A stretch of 64,000 bases of DNA from CAMLDH01 sp966250375. Lineage in GTDB: Bacteria; Pseudomonadota; Gammaproteobacteria; Burkholderiales; Burkholderiaceae_D. Location: the NCBI GenBank assembly GCA_966250375.1, contig CBINHE010000008.1:8101-72100 (forward strand). Direction: 5' to 3'. Below are positions 1 to 9,148 of the stretch, piece by piece. The notes under the pieces are model-generated. The model was not told where the DNA came from. It did no database searches and saw only the letters and a list, made by a program, of their open reading frames with translations. Every line of letters starts with the position of its first letter. Positions within the stretch are counted from its first letter, which is position 1. The position numbers and the translations under genes are program-made.

Positions 1-829
1 TGAGCACGGCAAGTTGCGCGTGGGTGCCGCGGTCGGCGTTGGCGCCGACAACGACGAACGTATCGACTTACTGGTGAAAGCCGGTGTTGATGTGATTGTA
101 GTCGACACCGCGCATGGACACTCCAAGGGTGTGCTGGAACGCGTCAAATGGATCAAGACAAATTATCCGAGCGTCGATGTCATCGGCGGCAATATCGCCA
201 CTGCCGCGGCGGCGAAGGCGCTTGCCGAGTATGGCGCCGATGGGGTCAAAGTCGGTATCGGCCCCGGTTCAATTTGTACCACGCGTATCGTGGCTGGTGT
301 CGGCGTTCCGCAAATCACGGCGATTTCGAATGTGGCGCAGGCGCTGAAGGGGACCGGCATCCCGTGTATCGCCGATGGCGGCATTCGCTTCTCTGGCGAT
401 ATTTCCAAGGCATTGGCGGCCGGCGCGTCCAGCGTAATGATGGGCAGCATATTTGCGGGCACCGAAGAGGCGCCGGGCGAAGTGATCCTGTATCAAGGTC
501 GCAGCTACAAATCGTATCGTGGCATGGGTAGCCTCGGTGCGATGGCGGACGGATCGGCCGATCGTTATTTCCAGGACGCAGCTAACAATGCGGACAAGTT
601 TGTGCCCGAAGGCATCGAAGGCCGAGTGCCCTATAAAGGCAGCGTGCTCGCCATTCTGTATCAACTGGTCGGCGGTGTGCGCTCATCGATGGGCTATTGC
701 GGTTGCGCGACAATCGATGAGTTGCGCGAGAAAGCGGAGTTCGTCGAAATTACGTCGGCAGGCATGCGCGAGTCTCATGTCCACGATGTGCAGATTACCA
801 AAGAGGCACCAAACTATCGTGCCGAATAA
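1..829 (+). CDS. guaB: IMP dehydrogenase, C-terminal part (5' end outside window)
   Basis: Oxidises IMP to XMP with NAD+, the first committed step of GMP synthesis in the cytosol. The reading frame is open from base 2, so only about 275 residues of the usual roughly 486 are present; the N-terminal barrel strands and the CBS pair are lost to the window edge. Visible landmarks are the catalytic loop GPGSICTTR with its nucleophilic Cys, the IADGGIR phosphate-binding stretch and GSIFAGTEEAPGE. guaA follows on the same strand after about 560 bp, the common bacterial order. The identification is firm; the true start cannot be seen. Confidence 0.97.
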   Translation, partial: EHGKLRVGAAVGVGADNDERIDLLVKAGVDVIVVDTAHGHSKGVLERVKWIKTNYPSVDVIGGNIATAAAAKALAEYGADGVKVGIGPGSICTTRIVAGVGVPQITAISNVAQALKGTGIPCIADGGIRFSGDISKALAAGASSVMMGSIFAGTEEAPGEVILYQGRSYKSYRGMGSLGAMADGSADRYFQDAANNADKFVPEGIEGRVPYKGSVLAILYQLVGGVRSSMGYCGCATIDELREKAEFVEITSAGMRESHVHDVQITKEAPNYRAE

Positions 830-1389
830 GTGCGTCATTCACTTGTCCGCGTTGCTGACTCAAGGTGTCTTCTGACATGAACAGTCAGACGGGCAAAGTC
901 AACATGATGTGGCCATGCTGTCTGAGCAGAACGTGTCATCTGTGCCCGAAGGCTATCAACAGATACTTCGTATCCGACGCATAGGAAAGTGGCTGTTCGG
1001 CGTTGCGACCTGTGTGGTCACGTTGACGGTGCGTCTTTTCCTTTTGTGGAAAACGCCCGCTCCATGGAATCCATCGAGAGGGCGTTTTCCACAGTGTTCC
1101 GCAGCCGGTTCGCTTGATGGTCGTGCCGGATACGCGTACCGATAAGTTTTTTGTGAGCACAGTCTGGTTCTGGGCGCACCCTATATTCGCTTTTAGGTTG
1201 CATGCCCGATTCACAATAGTGAGAACGTCGTAATCGGCAGCATTAGTCTGACCGACTACGCATCAGCTGGGCCGACGTTGCGCTATATGCCGCGAAAGAT
1301 ACTGGGCGCAATTGCGTGTGCTTGGCTGCGACTGATTAAAGATTAAGCAGAAACTGTTTTTCCCAATTGCCTTTACTTGAACGTTCTCC
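830..1389. other. guaB-guaA intergenic region, no convincing gene
   Basis: About 560 bp between two genes that are usually close together. The only open frames are short, without ribosome-binding sites or recognisable sequence. It holds one 14-bp inverted repeat (listed separately). No tRNA or terminator with a T-tract was seen. The space may carry the guaA promoter or a decayed gene, but nothing in the sequence decides this. Confidence 0.5.
1045..1093. repeat. 14-bp perfect inverted repeat
   Basis: Arms TGTGGAAAACGCCC (1045-1058) and GGGCGTTTTCCACA (1080-1093) pair perfectly across a 21-nt loop that itself contains the palindrome TCCATGGA. No T-run follows on either strand, so a Rho-independent terminator is unlikely. 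It could be a protein-binding site, an RNA stem or the end of a small repeat element. Confidence 0.8.
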
Positions 1390-2970
1390 ATGCACTCTAA
1401 AATTCTTATTCTCGACTTCGGTTCCCAAGTCACTCAATTGATCGCCCGGCGCGTGCGTGAAGCAGGCGTTTTTTCCGAAGTCTATCCGTATGATGTTTCG
1501 GATGAGTTTATTCGCAGTTACGGCGCCGCAGGGATCATCCTGTCGGGCGGACCGAATTCGGTTACCGAGGGCGATACGCCGCGTGCACCGCAAGCGGTAT
1601 TTGAAGTCGGCGTACCCGTGTTCGGCATCTGCTACGGCATGCAGATGATGGCTGAGCAGTTAGGCGGCAAGGTCGAGATCGGCAAGGTGCGCGAATTCGG
1701 CTATGCCGAAGTGCGGGCGCGTGGCCATACGGCTCTTTTCACAGGCGTCAATGATTTCGTGACACCGGAAGGTCACGGCATGCTGAAGGTCTGGATGAGC
1801 CATGGCGACAAGGTGATCGACATGCCGCCCGGATTCAAGCTGATGGCGTCGACCGATAACTGTCCGATCGCCGCGATGGCCGACGAAGAGCGAAAATTCT
1901 ATGCAGTGCAGTTCCACCCGGAAGTGACGCATACTTTGCAAGGCAAGGCCATCATCGGCCGTTTCGTGCATGATATCTGCGGCTGCAAATCTGACTGGAA
2001 CATGCCGGATTACATTTCCGAAGCAGTCGAAGCAATCCGCAAGCAAGTCGGTAGCGATGACGTCATTCTCGGCCTCTCGGGCGGCGTCGATAGCAGCGTT
2101 GCCGCGGCATTGATTCATCGCGCAATCGGTGACCAGCTTACTTGCGTATTCGTCGATCACGGCCTGTTGCGTCTCGATGAAGGCAAGATGGTGATGGACA
2201 TGTTCGGCAAGAATCTCGGCGTGAAAGTGATTCATGTCGACGCGACTGCACAGTTCATGGGCCACCTCTCATGTGTAACTGATCCGGAAGCCAAACGTAA
2301 AATCATTGGCCGCGAATTCGTCGAAGTGTTCCAGGTGGAAGCCGGCAAATTGAAGAATGCGAAATGGCTGGCGCAGGGAACGATTTACCCCGATGTGATT
2401 GAGAGCGCAGGCAAGGGCAAGAAGGCCACGCACACGATCAAGAGCCATCACAACGTTGGCGGTTTGCCGGAGACACTGAATCTCAAATTGCTGGAGCCGC
2501 TGCGCGAACTCTTCAAGGACGAGGTGCGCGAGCTCGGAGTCGCACTCGGCTTGCCACACGATATGGTGTATCGCCATCCATTCCCCGGCCCTGGATTGGG
2601 TGTACGGATCCTGGGTGAAGTCAAAAAGGAATTCGCCGATTTATTGCGCCGCGCCGATGCGATCTTCATTGAAGAACTGCGCGCCACCAAGGATGAGGAG
2701 GGCAAATCGTGGTACGACAAGACCAGTCAAGCTTTCGCGGTGTTTCTGCCAGTTAAATCGGTCGGCGTGATGGGCGATGGCCGCACTTATGAGTACGTGG
2801 TGGCGTTGCGCGCAGTGCAAACGCAAGATTTCATGACGGCGCACTGGGCGCATCTGCCGCACGAGTTGCTGGGCAAGGTGTCGAACCGCATCATCAATGA
2901 AGTGCGCGGGATCAATCGCGTGGTGTACGACATCTCCGGGAAACCGCCTGCGACAATCGAGTGGGAATAA
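1390..2970 (+). CDS. guaA: GMP synthase (glutamine-hydrolysing)
   Basis: Converts XMP to GMP using glutamine and ATP. At 526 residues it has the normal bacterial length and architecture: an N-terminal class I glutamine amidotransferase with LSGGPNSV, the nucleophile Cys81 in GICYGMQ and the His/Glu pair in FHPEVTHT; a central ATP pyrophosphatase with the P-loop LSGGVDSSV near residue 230; and a C-terminal dimerisation/XMP domain ending in KPPATIEWE. The ATG at 1390 gives the canonical N-terminus. It works directly downstream of guaB in the same pathway. Confidence 0.98.
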   Translation: MHSKILILDFGSQVTQLIARRVREAGVFSEVYPYDVSDEFIRSYGAAGIILSGGPNSVTEGDTPRAPQAVFEVGVPVFGICYGMQMMAEQLGGKVEIGKVREFGYAEVRARGHTALFTGVNDFVTPEGHGMLKVWMSHGDKVIDMPPGFKLMASTDNCPIAAMADEERKFYAVQFHPEVTHTLQGKAIIGRFVHDICGCKSDWNMPDYISEAVEAIRKQVGSDDVILGLSGGVDSSVAAALIHRAIGDQLTCVFVDHGLLRLDEGKMVMDMFGKNLGVKVIHVDATAQFMGHLSCVTDPEAKRKIIGREFVEVFQVEAGKLKNAKWLAQGTIYPDVIESAGKGKKATHTIKSHHNVGGLPETLNLKLLEPLRELFKDEVRELGVALGLPHDMVYRHPFPGPGLGVRILGEVKKEFADLLRRADAIFIEELRATKDEEGKSWYDKTSQAFAVFLPVKSVGVMGDGRTYEYVVALRAVQTQDFMTAHWAHLPHELLGKVSNRIINEVRGINRVVYDISGKPPATIEWE

Positions 2971-3006
2971 TTATTTTCGCCAGGTGATGTCAGACAGGAA
3001 AGCTCA

Positions 3007-3642
3007 GTGACTTACAGCATAAAAGAGATTTTCTATACGCTCCAGGGAGAAGGTGCGCATGCCGGGCGGCCGGCGGTATTTTGCCGCTTTTCCGGCTGCA
3101 ACTTGTGGTCCGGTAGAGAGACCGACCGCGCCAGTGCAGTGTGCAAATTCTGCGATACCGATTTCGTCGGCACCGACGGTGAGTTGGGCGGCAAATTCAC
3201 TAATAGCGTTAGCCTTGCGCGAACCATTGATGGGTTGTGGCCAGCGACCTATGCGCCGAGTAAATACGTCGTTTTTACCGGCGGCGAACCGCTATTGCAA
3301 TTGGATAAGGCGCTCATCGACAGCATGCATGATTGCGGTTTTGAAATCGCGATTGAAACCAACGGCACGATCCCGGTTCCGACCGGCATCGACTGGGTTT
3401 GCGTCAGCCCAAAAGTAGGCTCTGAACTGCTTGTCCATAAAGGAAGCGAGCTGAAAGTTGTTATTCCGCAAATCGGACAAGTGCTGGAACATTATCAATC
3501 GCTCGAATTCGATCATTTTTTCGTGCAGCCGATGGATGGCCCAGACCTCGAGCGTAATACCAGACTCGCCATCAACGTATGCAAGCGCAATCCAAAGTGG
3601 AAATTGAGTTTGCAGACGCATAAACTTCTCCAGATACCGTAG
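3007..3642 (+). CDS. queE: 7-carboxy-7-deazaguanine synthase (radical SAM)
   Basis: Makes 7-carboxy-7-deazaguanine from 6-carboxytetrahydropterin in queuosine biosynthesis. The 211-residue protein has the QueE start (KEIFYTLQGEGAHAGRP) and the family's non-canonical cluster motif CX14CX2C formed by Cys31, Cys46 and Cys49, as in the proteobacterial type with an insertion between the first two Cys. TGGEPLLQ is the SAM-binding GGE segment. The start is a GTG with AGGAA seven bases upstream. It sits 7 bp before queD, so the two consecutive pathway steps are probably co-transcribed. queC and queF are not in the window. Confidence 0.95.
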   Translation: MTYSIKEIFYTLQGEGAHAGRPAVFCRFSGCNLWSGRETDRASAVCKFCDTDFVGTDGELGGKFTNSVSLARTIDGLWPATYAPSKYVVFTGGEPLLQLDKALIDSMHDCGFEIAIETNGTIPVPTGIDWVCVSPKVGSELLVHKGSELKVVIPQIGQVLEHYQSLEFDHFFVQPMDGPDLERNTRLAINVCKRNPKWKLSLQTHKLLQIP

Positions 3643-3649
3643 CAAGAAT

Positions 3650-4093
3650 ATGTTAACAATCACCCGAAAACTTGAGTTCGATGCTGGTCATCGAATTCCT
3701 GACCATAAAAGCCAGTGCCGCAATTTGCACGGACATCGCTATACGCTGGAAATCACACTGATAGGAGCGGTGATTGAGGAGGAGGGCAGTTCCGATAATG
3801 GCATGATCATGGATTTTTCCGATGTGAAGGCGTTGGCCAAACAGCATTTGGTCGATGTCTGGGATCATGCTTTCCTAGTCTATAAAAAAGATGCCACTGT
3901 GCGAGAATTCCTCGACAGTATTCCAGGGCATAAAACCGTCATCATCGACCGGATTCCGACAGTCGAAAATCTTGCGCAGACCGCATTCGATATCCTGAAG
4001 GCCGCTTATCAGGACCGTTACGGCACGGGTTTGCGTCTGCATAAACTGGTGCTGCACGAGACCCCGAACTGCTGGGCGGAAATCGCTGACTGA
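3650..4093 (+). CDS. queD: 6-carboxytetrahydropterin synthase
   Basis: Converts 7,8-dihydroneopterin triphosphate to 6-carboxytetrahydropterin, the substrate of the QueE enzyme encoded just upstream. The 147-residue sequence has the PTPS/QueD fold signature: zinc ligands His14 (in FDAGHRI), His27 and His29 (in NLHGHRY), the nearby catalytic Cys23, and the C-terminal Glu in LHETPNCWAEI. The length is slightly above E. coli QueD (about 120). It lies between queE and tadA with gaps below 10 bp, a tRNA-modification operon. Confidence 0.95.
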   Translation: MLTITRKLEFDAGHRIPDHKSQCRNLHGHRYTLEITLIGAVIEEEGSSDNGMIMDFSDVKALAKQHLVDVWDHAFLVYKKDATVREFLDSIPGHKTVIIDRIPTVENLAQTAFDILKAAYQDRYGTGLRLHKLVLHETPNCWAEIAD

Positions 4094-4102
4094 CCGCGCC
4101 TG

Positions 4103-4570
4103 ATGCACGACTCTATTTTCATGCAACAGGCAATTTCGCAGGCCCATAATGCGTGGGCCTTGGGCGAAGTGCCGGTTGGCGCGCTAGTCGTCAAGGATGG
4201 CGAGATTATCGCAACCGGCTTTAATCAGCCAATCGGCACGCATGATCCCACGGCGCATGCGGAAATCATGGCGCTGCGGGCGGCGGCAGCGATTGTCGGC
4301 AACTATCGGCTGCCTGGCTGCGAATTGTATGTAACGCTCGAGCCCTGTGCAATGTGTGCTGGCGCCATGATGCATGCACGTTTGACGCGTGTGGTGTTCG
4401 GCGCATCCGATCCGAAGACCGGTGTCTGCGGCTCGATCGTGAATTTGTTCGAGCAGGAAAAACTGAATCACCATACAGCAGTTTTCGGCGGCGTGATGGC
4501 GGACGAATGCGGAAAATTATTGAAAGAATTTTTTGCTGCCCGTCGCCGACAAATTTCCAACCCTGTTTGA
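4103..4570 (+). CDS. tadA: tRNA-specific adenosine deaminase
   Basis: Deaminates A34 to inosine in tRNA-Arg(ACG), an essential wobble modification. The 155-residue protein carries the cytidine-deaminase zinc motif: His52 and catalytic Glu54 in HAEIMAL, and Cys82/Cys85 in PCAMCAGAMMHARL. A downstream Met7 at 4121 is an alternative start; 4103 gives the usual short N-terminal extension before MQQAISQAHNA. It is placed 9 bp after queD, so three tRNA-modification genes are clustered. Confidence 0.95.
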   Translation: MHDSIFMQQAISQAHNAWALGEVPVGALVVKDGEIIATGFNQPIGTHDPTAHAEIMALRAAAAIVGNYRLPGCELYVTLEPCAMCAGAMMHARLTRVVFGASDPKTGVCGSIVNLFEQEKLNHHTAVFGGVMADECGKLLKEFFAARRRQISNPV

Positions 4571-4594
4571 TTGGAGTGACTGGATACTTCCTTG

Positions 4595-5515
4595 ATGACT
4601 ACAACAACAGCACGTGTCAATGCAGGCTTGGCGATTGTCGCACTTGGCGGCTACGCGCCTGATGAACCGGCTCTTGCGCGGGCAATCGAGAGATTGCGGG
4701 AGCAAGGATGCCTCGTACGGAATTACTACCTCCCCGCAGAAAAATTCCAACGCTTTGGCGGAACGGATGATGCGCGTATTGCTCAACTGTACGCCGCGGT
4801 GGAGGACCCCGATGTAAAAGTCGTGTTGATGCTGCGCGGCGGATATGGAATGTCCCGGCTTTTGCGGGCGCTGGACTTCGACCGACTTGGCGCGAGCGCA
4901 AAGATCTTTGTGGGGCACAGCGATTTCACTGCATTCCAGATGGGATTGTTGGCGAAGAATGGTGTCGTCAGCTTTGCGGGGCCGATGATCTGCAACGATT
5001 TCACGTGCGAAGAGCAGAGTGATTTCACCATGCAGCATTTCTGGCAATGTCTTATCGGTCCGAGTCATACCATCACCGTACAGGCCGATGGTAATCCGTT
5101 GTTGGACGCATCTGGAACGTTATGGGGCGGTAATCTTGCGATGTTGGCGCATTTGCTCGGCACGCCGTATTTTCCGCAAATTGATGACGGCATTCTTTTT
5201 GTCGAAGACATCAACGAACATCCGTATCGGGTGGAGCGCATGATGCTGCAATTGTTGCATTCCGGTGTGCTGGCGCGACAGAAGGCAGTGTTGTTCGGGG
5301 ATTTTTCCGGCTATCGGTTGAGCGAATACGATAACGGTTATGACTTCAATTCCATGCTGGCGTATCTCAGAACGCAACTGCCGGTACCGATACTGACCGG
5401 GCTGCCTTTCGGCCATATTCGCGACAAGACGACACTTGCGGTCGGTTGTCAGGCACGTCTGATTTCGCAGGCTGGCTCCTTTAGTCTGACCATGAGCGGC
5501 TATCCGACGTTGTGA
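4595..5515 (+). CDS. ldcA: L,D-carboxypeptidase (peptidase S66, murein tetrapeptide)
   Basis: Removes the terminal D-Ala from murein tetrapeptides during cytoplasmic peptidoglycan recycling. The S66 signatures are present: GGYG around residue 84, the nucleophilic Ser in VGHSDFTA (about residue 109), GNLAMLAHLLGTP, the Glu in LFVEDINEHPYRVERM and the His in GLPFGHIRDKTTL. I chose the ATG at 4595 rather than the TTG three bases before it; a GGAG lies about 20 bp upstream, so neither start has ideal spacing. It follows tadA by 24 bp and converges on galM. Confidence 0.92.
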   Translation: MTTTTARVNAGLAIVALGGYAPDEPALARAIERLREQGCLVRNYYLPAEKFQRFGGTDDARIAQLYAAVEDPDVKVVLMLRGGYGMSRLLRALDFDRLGASAKIFVGHSDFTAFQMGLLAKNGVVSFAGPMICNDFTCEEQSDFTMQHFWQCLIGPSHTITVQADGNPLLDASGTLWGGNLAMLAHLLGTPYFPQIDDGILFVEDINEHPYRVERMMLQLLHSGVLARQKAVLFGDFSGYRLSEYDNGYDFNSMLAYLRTQLPVPILTGLPFGHIRDKTTLAVGCQARLISQAGSFSLTMSGYPTL

Positions 5516-5524
5516 TGTGTCGGA

Positions 5525-6403
5525 TTAGCTGACCAAGAATGTCGTTTTGAGCATCATGCTTTGGCCGGGCGACAGGTTAACCAATCCGGGATGCGCGGAC
5601 ATATGAAACGCATCGATCGGATGCGTGATCGGCTCCAGGCAGAAATACGTCTGACCGGGCGGTCGATACAGCAGGCTGTAACCTGTGCATTCCGCCATCG
5701 ACATGGTGACGGTAAGCCCGCGATCCGGATACTCAATGAACGCTTTTCCATTCCAGCCGGTGAAACAGTTATCAATCAGTGGTCCGTCCAAGGAGGATGG
5801 TGCGTTGTAGTTCCAGGTCGGCGGGAAATCCTGTGTGTGCATCTTTGGAATCGGGTCGTCTCCGGATAACCACACGCCGTCGGCTTTCCACCAAAGACGG
5901 GTCACCGCATTGCGAACAAAATACGGATGCAAGCCTAGGCCATAGGGCAGCGGCCTGTCTCCCAAATGCGTAACGTCAAGGATGATTTCGATGCCGGAGG
6001 GGCACAGCGAAAACGTCTGCGTGCTGACGTAATGATAAGGATTGCCGTCGAACGCATGCGACTCCAGCAACAGACGTACGCTGGATTCAGCATGGTCCGC
6101 GATCTGCCACGATTGCAGCCAGCCGTCACCGTGAATCGGATAACGTTCATCTTCCCTGTTTGGGCGAATTGGATAAAAAATACCATTGTGTTCGAACCCG
6201 CCTTGCGATATCCGATTCGACCACGGCACCAGCGGAAAGGATGCGAGCGTGTAGCGGTCGCTGGTCAAACGATTCCACGGTCGAAAAATGGGTGTCCATT
6301 TACCCGCCGATTTCCAATCCCATGCCGCAACGCCGCCCCCCAGCGTCGGCACAAGTTGCAAGCGCTGGTTTGCGGATTCCAGTGAAATGCTTGGCACTTC
6401 CAT
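5525..6403 (-). CDS. galM: Aldose 1-epimerase family protein
   Basis: Interconverts alpha and beta anomers of an aldose, probably galactose or arabinose given its neighbours. Of 292 residues, the recognisable parts are HGDGW near residue 90, the catalytic-His region LGLHPYF, and the catalytic-base Glu in CLEPITHP near the C-terminus. It is the last gene of a minus-strand operon after the lactonase and dehydratase genes, so it would feed the correct anomer to the dehydrogenase encoded on the other strand. The exact sugar is not visible in the sequence. Confidence 0.88.
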   Translation of the reverse strand: MEVPSISLESANQRLQLVPTLGGGVAAWDWKSAGKWTPIFRPWNRLTSDRYTLASFPLVPWSNRISQGGFEHNGIFYPIRPNREDERYPIHGDGWLQSWQIADHAESSVRLLLESHAFDGNPYHYVSTQTFSLCPSGIEIILDVTHLGDRPLPYGLGLHPYFVRNAVTRLWWKADGVWLSGDDPIPKMHTQDFPPTWNYNAPSSLDGPLIDNCFTGWNGKAFIEYPDRGLTVTMSMAECTGYSLLYRPPGQTYFCLEPITHPIDAFHMSAHPGLVNLSPGQSMMLKTTFLVS

Positions 6404-6442
6404 TATCTTTAGAAATTGCTTAACTTATTGCTGCGCTGGCCC

Positions 6443-7330
6443 TTAACCCCGGAAAGTGTTTGCCGGGACACCGGCAATCTCCATGTCAATCGCGAATAGA
6501 CCGCCGGCCAGCGGTTCATGCTCCAGTTGCTGTTGTGTCAGCCCGACGCTTGCGGTCGTGACATACAAGGTCTTCAGTTCCGAGCCGCCGAATGCGCAAC
6601 TGCTAACCTGACTACATGGCAATTGAATGGTTTGCAGCACCTTGCCTTCGGCATCGTGCCGGGTGACGTTGCCTGCGCCCCAGTGCGTGATCCACAAGCC
6701 GCCTTCTGCATCGGTCGTCATGCCGTCAGGGGAGCCGTCCTCCTTGCTAAATTGGAGGAATAGCCGCTTGTTTGATAGTCTGCCGGCCTTCAAATCGAAA
6801 TCAAATGCGTAGACCCAGCCGTTCTTGCTATCGTTGTGATATATGGTTTTTTGGTCAGCCGACCATGCCGGGCCGTTGGTCACCACATAACCGGAATCCA
6901 TCTTGCTGCAGCTGAGGTTCGGCGATAGGCAATAGAGCGAACCGGTGGGTGCCTGGCAATCGAAATCGAGCGTTCCTGCCCAGAAACGTCCAAGCTGGTC
7001 GCATTTTCCATCATTGAAACGGTTACCGGGAAGATGCTGTTCCGGCTGCACCAAGCGTTCTATTTTCGGAATTTCCGGATCGAAGAATGCGAAGCCGTGA
7101 CGCAATGTGACAATCAGCCCCGGGTTTTCTGCACGTTCCGCGACGGATGAAATTTCTTCGTCGAATTGCCACGTATTCTGCTCAAGATATTCGCTGAAGC
7201 AATGCAGTTGGCGGTTCAAGATATCCACCCAATACAGCGCCTGTTGCTTGACAGACCAAACAGGACCTTCGCCAAGTTTGGCGTGAGCATTCCACACACA
7301 CTGTACGGTGTTTGTATTATGTAATCCCAT
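6443..7330 (-). CDS. SMP-30/gluconolaconase family sugar lactonase
   Basis: Hydrolyses an aldonolactone to the aldonate. The protein has the six-bladed SMP-30/regucalcin fold marks: the metal-ligand Glu in LGEGPVW near the start, NRFNDGKCD, the Asn/Asp pair in NGPAWSADQKTIYHNDS, and DGMTTDAEGGLW. The frame is open further upstream, but the ATG at 7330, 8 bp after the dehydratase stop, gives a family-like N-terminus, whereas the longer form would overlap that gene. In context it opens the lactone made by the SDR dehydrogenase (9149-9925) and hands the acid to the dehydratase. Confidence 0.9.
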   Translation of the reverse strand: MGLHNTNTVQCVWNAHAKLGEGPVWSVKQQALYWVDILNRQLHCFSEYLEQNTWQFDEEISSVAERAENPGLIVTLRHGFAFFDPEIPKIERLVQPEQHLPGNRFNDGKCDQLGRFWAGTLDFDCQAPTGSLYCLSPNLSCSKMDSGYVVTNGPAWSADQKTIYHNDSKNGWVYAFDFDLKAGRLSNKRLFLQFSKEDGSPDGMTTDAEGGLWITHWGAGNVTRHDAEGKVLQTIQLPCSQVSSCAFGGSELKTLYVTTASVGLTQQQLEHEPLAGGLFAIDMEIAGVPANTFRG

Positions 7331-7337
7331 GATCAAT

Positions 7338-9059
7338 TCAATGCGAGTCGCGCGGCACAGATGCACCGCTTGCACCTACCAGAAAGTCTAGATCCGCGCC
7401 AAGATGCGCCTGTTGCACGTGTTCGACATACAACCGCGCATAGCCGCGCGATGGCGGCTGCGGCGCCACCCATTCCGCCTTGCGGCGCGCCAACTCCTCG
7501 TCGCTGACATCCAGATGCAACCATCGATCGGCCACATTCAATTCAATCATGTCACCATCGCGCACGAGCGCCAGCGGCCCACCCAGCGCGGCCTCGGGCG
7601 ACACATGCAACACAACGGTGCCATACGCAGTACCGCTCATCCTAGCATCGGATATGCGCACCATGTCGACAAAACCCTTTTGCAACACTTTGCGCGGCAG
7701 TGGCATATTGCCGACTTCGGCCATGCCGGGATAGCCGCGCGGTCCGCAGTTTTTCAGCACCATCACGCAGTTTTCGTCAACGTCGAGTTCCGGATCGTCG
7801 ATGCGGGCATGCAGGTCTTCTATGGTTTCAAATACGAGTGCGCGACCGCGATGCTTGAGCAAGTGCGCAGATGCGGCCGAGGGTTTGATCACGGCGCCGT
7901 TCGGCGCGAGATTGCCTCTGAGGATGGCAATGCCAGCATGCGTCTTGAATGGCTCTGCAAGCGGCCGGATCACCTCGCGGTTGTAGCAAGGGGCGTCCTT
8001 GATATTTTCCGTAATGGTCTTGCCGTTAACCGTTAATGCGTCGCCATGCAGCATGTCTTGTATCTCACGCATCACCGCTGGGAGTCCGCCGGCATAATAA
8101 AAATCTTCCATCAGGTACTGACCGGATGGTTGCAGATCGACCAAGCATGGCAGATTGCTGCCGAGGCGATCGAAGTCGTCCAGATTGAGTTCAATCCCGA
8201 TGCGGCCGGCAATTGCCAACAAATGCACGACAGCGTTGGTCGAACCGCCTATTGCAGCATTCACGCGGATCGCATTTTCGAATGCATCGCGCGTGAGTAT
8301 TTTTGCCATGTCTAAATCTTCTTCGACCATCTGTACAATGCGGCGCCCTGTCAATTGCGCCAGCCGGTTGCGGCGGGTATCGGGTGCGGGGATCGCTGCA
8401 TTTTCCGGTAATGACATGCCCAACGCTTCGACCATGCTTGCCATGGTGGATGCGGTACCCATTGTCATGCAATGGCCCTTGGAGCGATTCATGCAGGATT
8501 CCGCTTCGGTAAATTCTTTCTGCGACATTTGTCCTGCTCTGACCATTTCCGACATCTGCCAAACGCCGGTACCGGAACCGATATCCTTGCCGCGAAATTT
8601 GCCGTTCAACATCGGGCCGCCCGACAAACCGATCGTTGGCAAACCGCAGCTTGCCGCACCCATCAGCAACGCAGGCGTAGTTTTGTCGCAGCCCATCAGC
8701 AATACCACGCCATCGATTGGATTGCCTCTGATGGATTCCTCGACATCCATGCTGGCCAGGTTGCGAAACAACATCGCGGTGGGGCGCAATTGTGTTTCGC
8801 CGAGCGACATTACGGGAAATTCAAGCGGGAATCCGCCTGCTTCAAGAACACCGCGCTTGACGAATTCTGCCAAGTCGCGGAAGTGATCGTTGCAAGGTGT
8901 AAGTTCAGACCAAGTGTTGCAAATGCCGATGACAGGGCGGCCATCGAATGCATCGTCCGGATAGCCGGATTTTTTTGTCCAGCTTCGATGCACGAAGCCG
9001 TCACGGTCCTGCTTGCCGAACCACGCCTGGCTGCGGCGTAGGGATTTTTTACTGTGCAT
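7338..9059 (-). CDS. IlvD/Edd family sugar-acid dehydratase
   Basis: Iron-sulfur dehydratase that turns an aldonate into a 2-keto-3-deoxy acid. The start at 9059 (MHSKKSLRRSQAWFG) is preferred over a frame opening 45 bp earlier. The three cluster Cys are visible in NTWSELTPCNDHF, LMGCDKTTPA and NRSKGHCMTMGTAS; SDARMSGTAYG near the C-terminus carries the catalytic Ser. The long N-terminus and full length match the L-arabinonate/D-galactonate-type branch rather than dihydroxy-acid dehydratase. The neighbouring KDGal kinase and KDPGal aldolase point to galactonate. No enolase-superfamily DgoD is present here. Confidence 0.9.
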   Translation of the reverse strand: MHSKKSLRRSQAWFGKQDRDGFVHRSWTKKSGYPDDAFDGRPVIGICNTWSELTPCNDHFRDLAEFVKRGVLEAGGFPLEFPVMSLGETQLRPTAMLFRNLASMDVEESIRGNPIDGVVLLMGCDKTTPALLMGAASCGLPTIGLSGGPMLNGKFRGKDIGSGTGVWQMSEMVRAGQMSQKEFTEAESCMNRSKGHCMTMGTASTMASMVEALGMSLPENAAIPAPDTRRNRLAQLTGRRIVQMVEEDLDMAKILTRDAFENAIRVNAAIGGSTNAVVHLLAIAGRIGIELNLDDFDRLGSNLPCLVDLQPSGQYLMEDFYYAGGLPAVMREIQDMLHGDALTVNGKTITENIKDAPCYNREVIRPLAEPFKTHAGIAILRGNLAPNGAVIKPSAASAHLLKHRGRALVFETIEDLHARIDDPELDVDENCVMVLKNCGPRGYPGMAEVGNMPLPRKVLQKGFVDMVRISDARMSGTAYGTVVLHVSPEAALGGPLALVRDGDMIELNVADRWLHLDVSDEELARRKAEWVAPQPPSRGYARLYVEHVQQAHLGADLDFLVGASGASVPRDSH

Positions 9060-9148
9060 GCTTAGCCGAGAATGAATTGACGGATCGCCGGTCCAATCCA
9101 ACATTGATATTGAGAGTGGCTGTTACTGCGAAAGTTCAGGAGAAAATC

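Noticed and set aside
909..1145. Plus-strand frame of 78 codons between guaB and guaA
   Set aside because: Runs through the 14-bp inverted repeat, lacks a ribosome-binding site and has no recognisable sequence.
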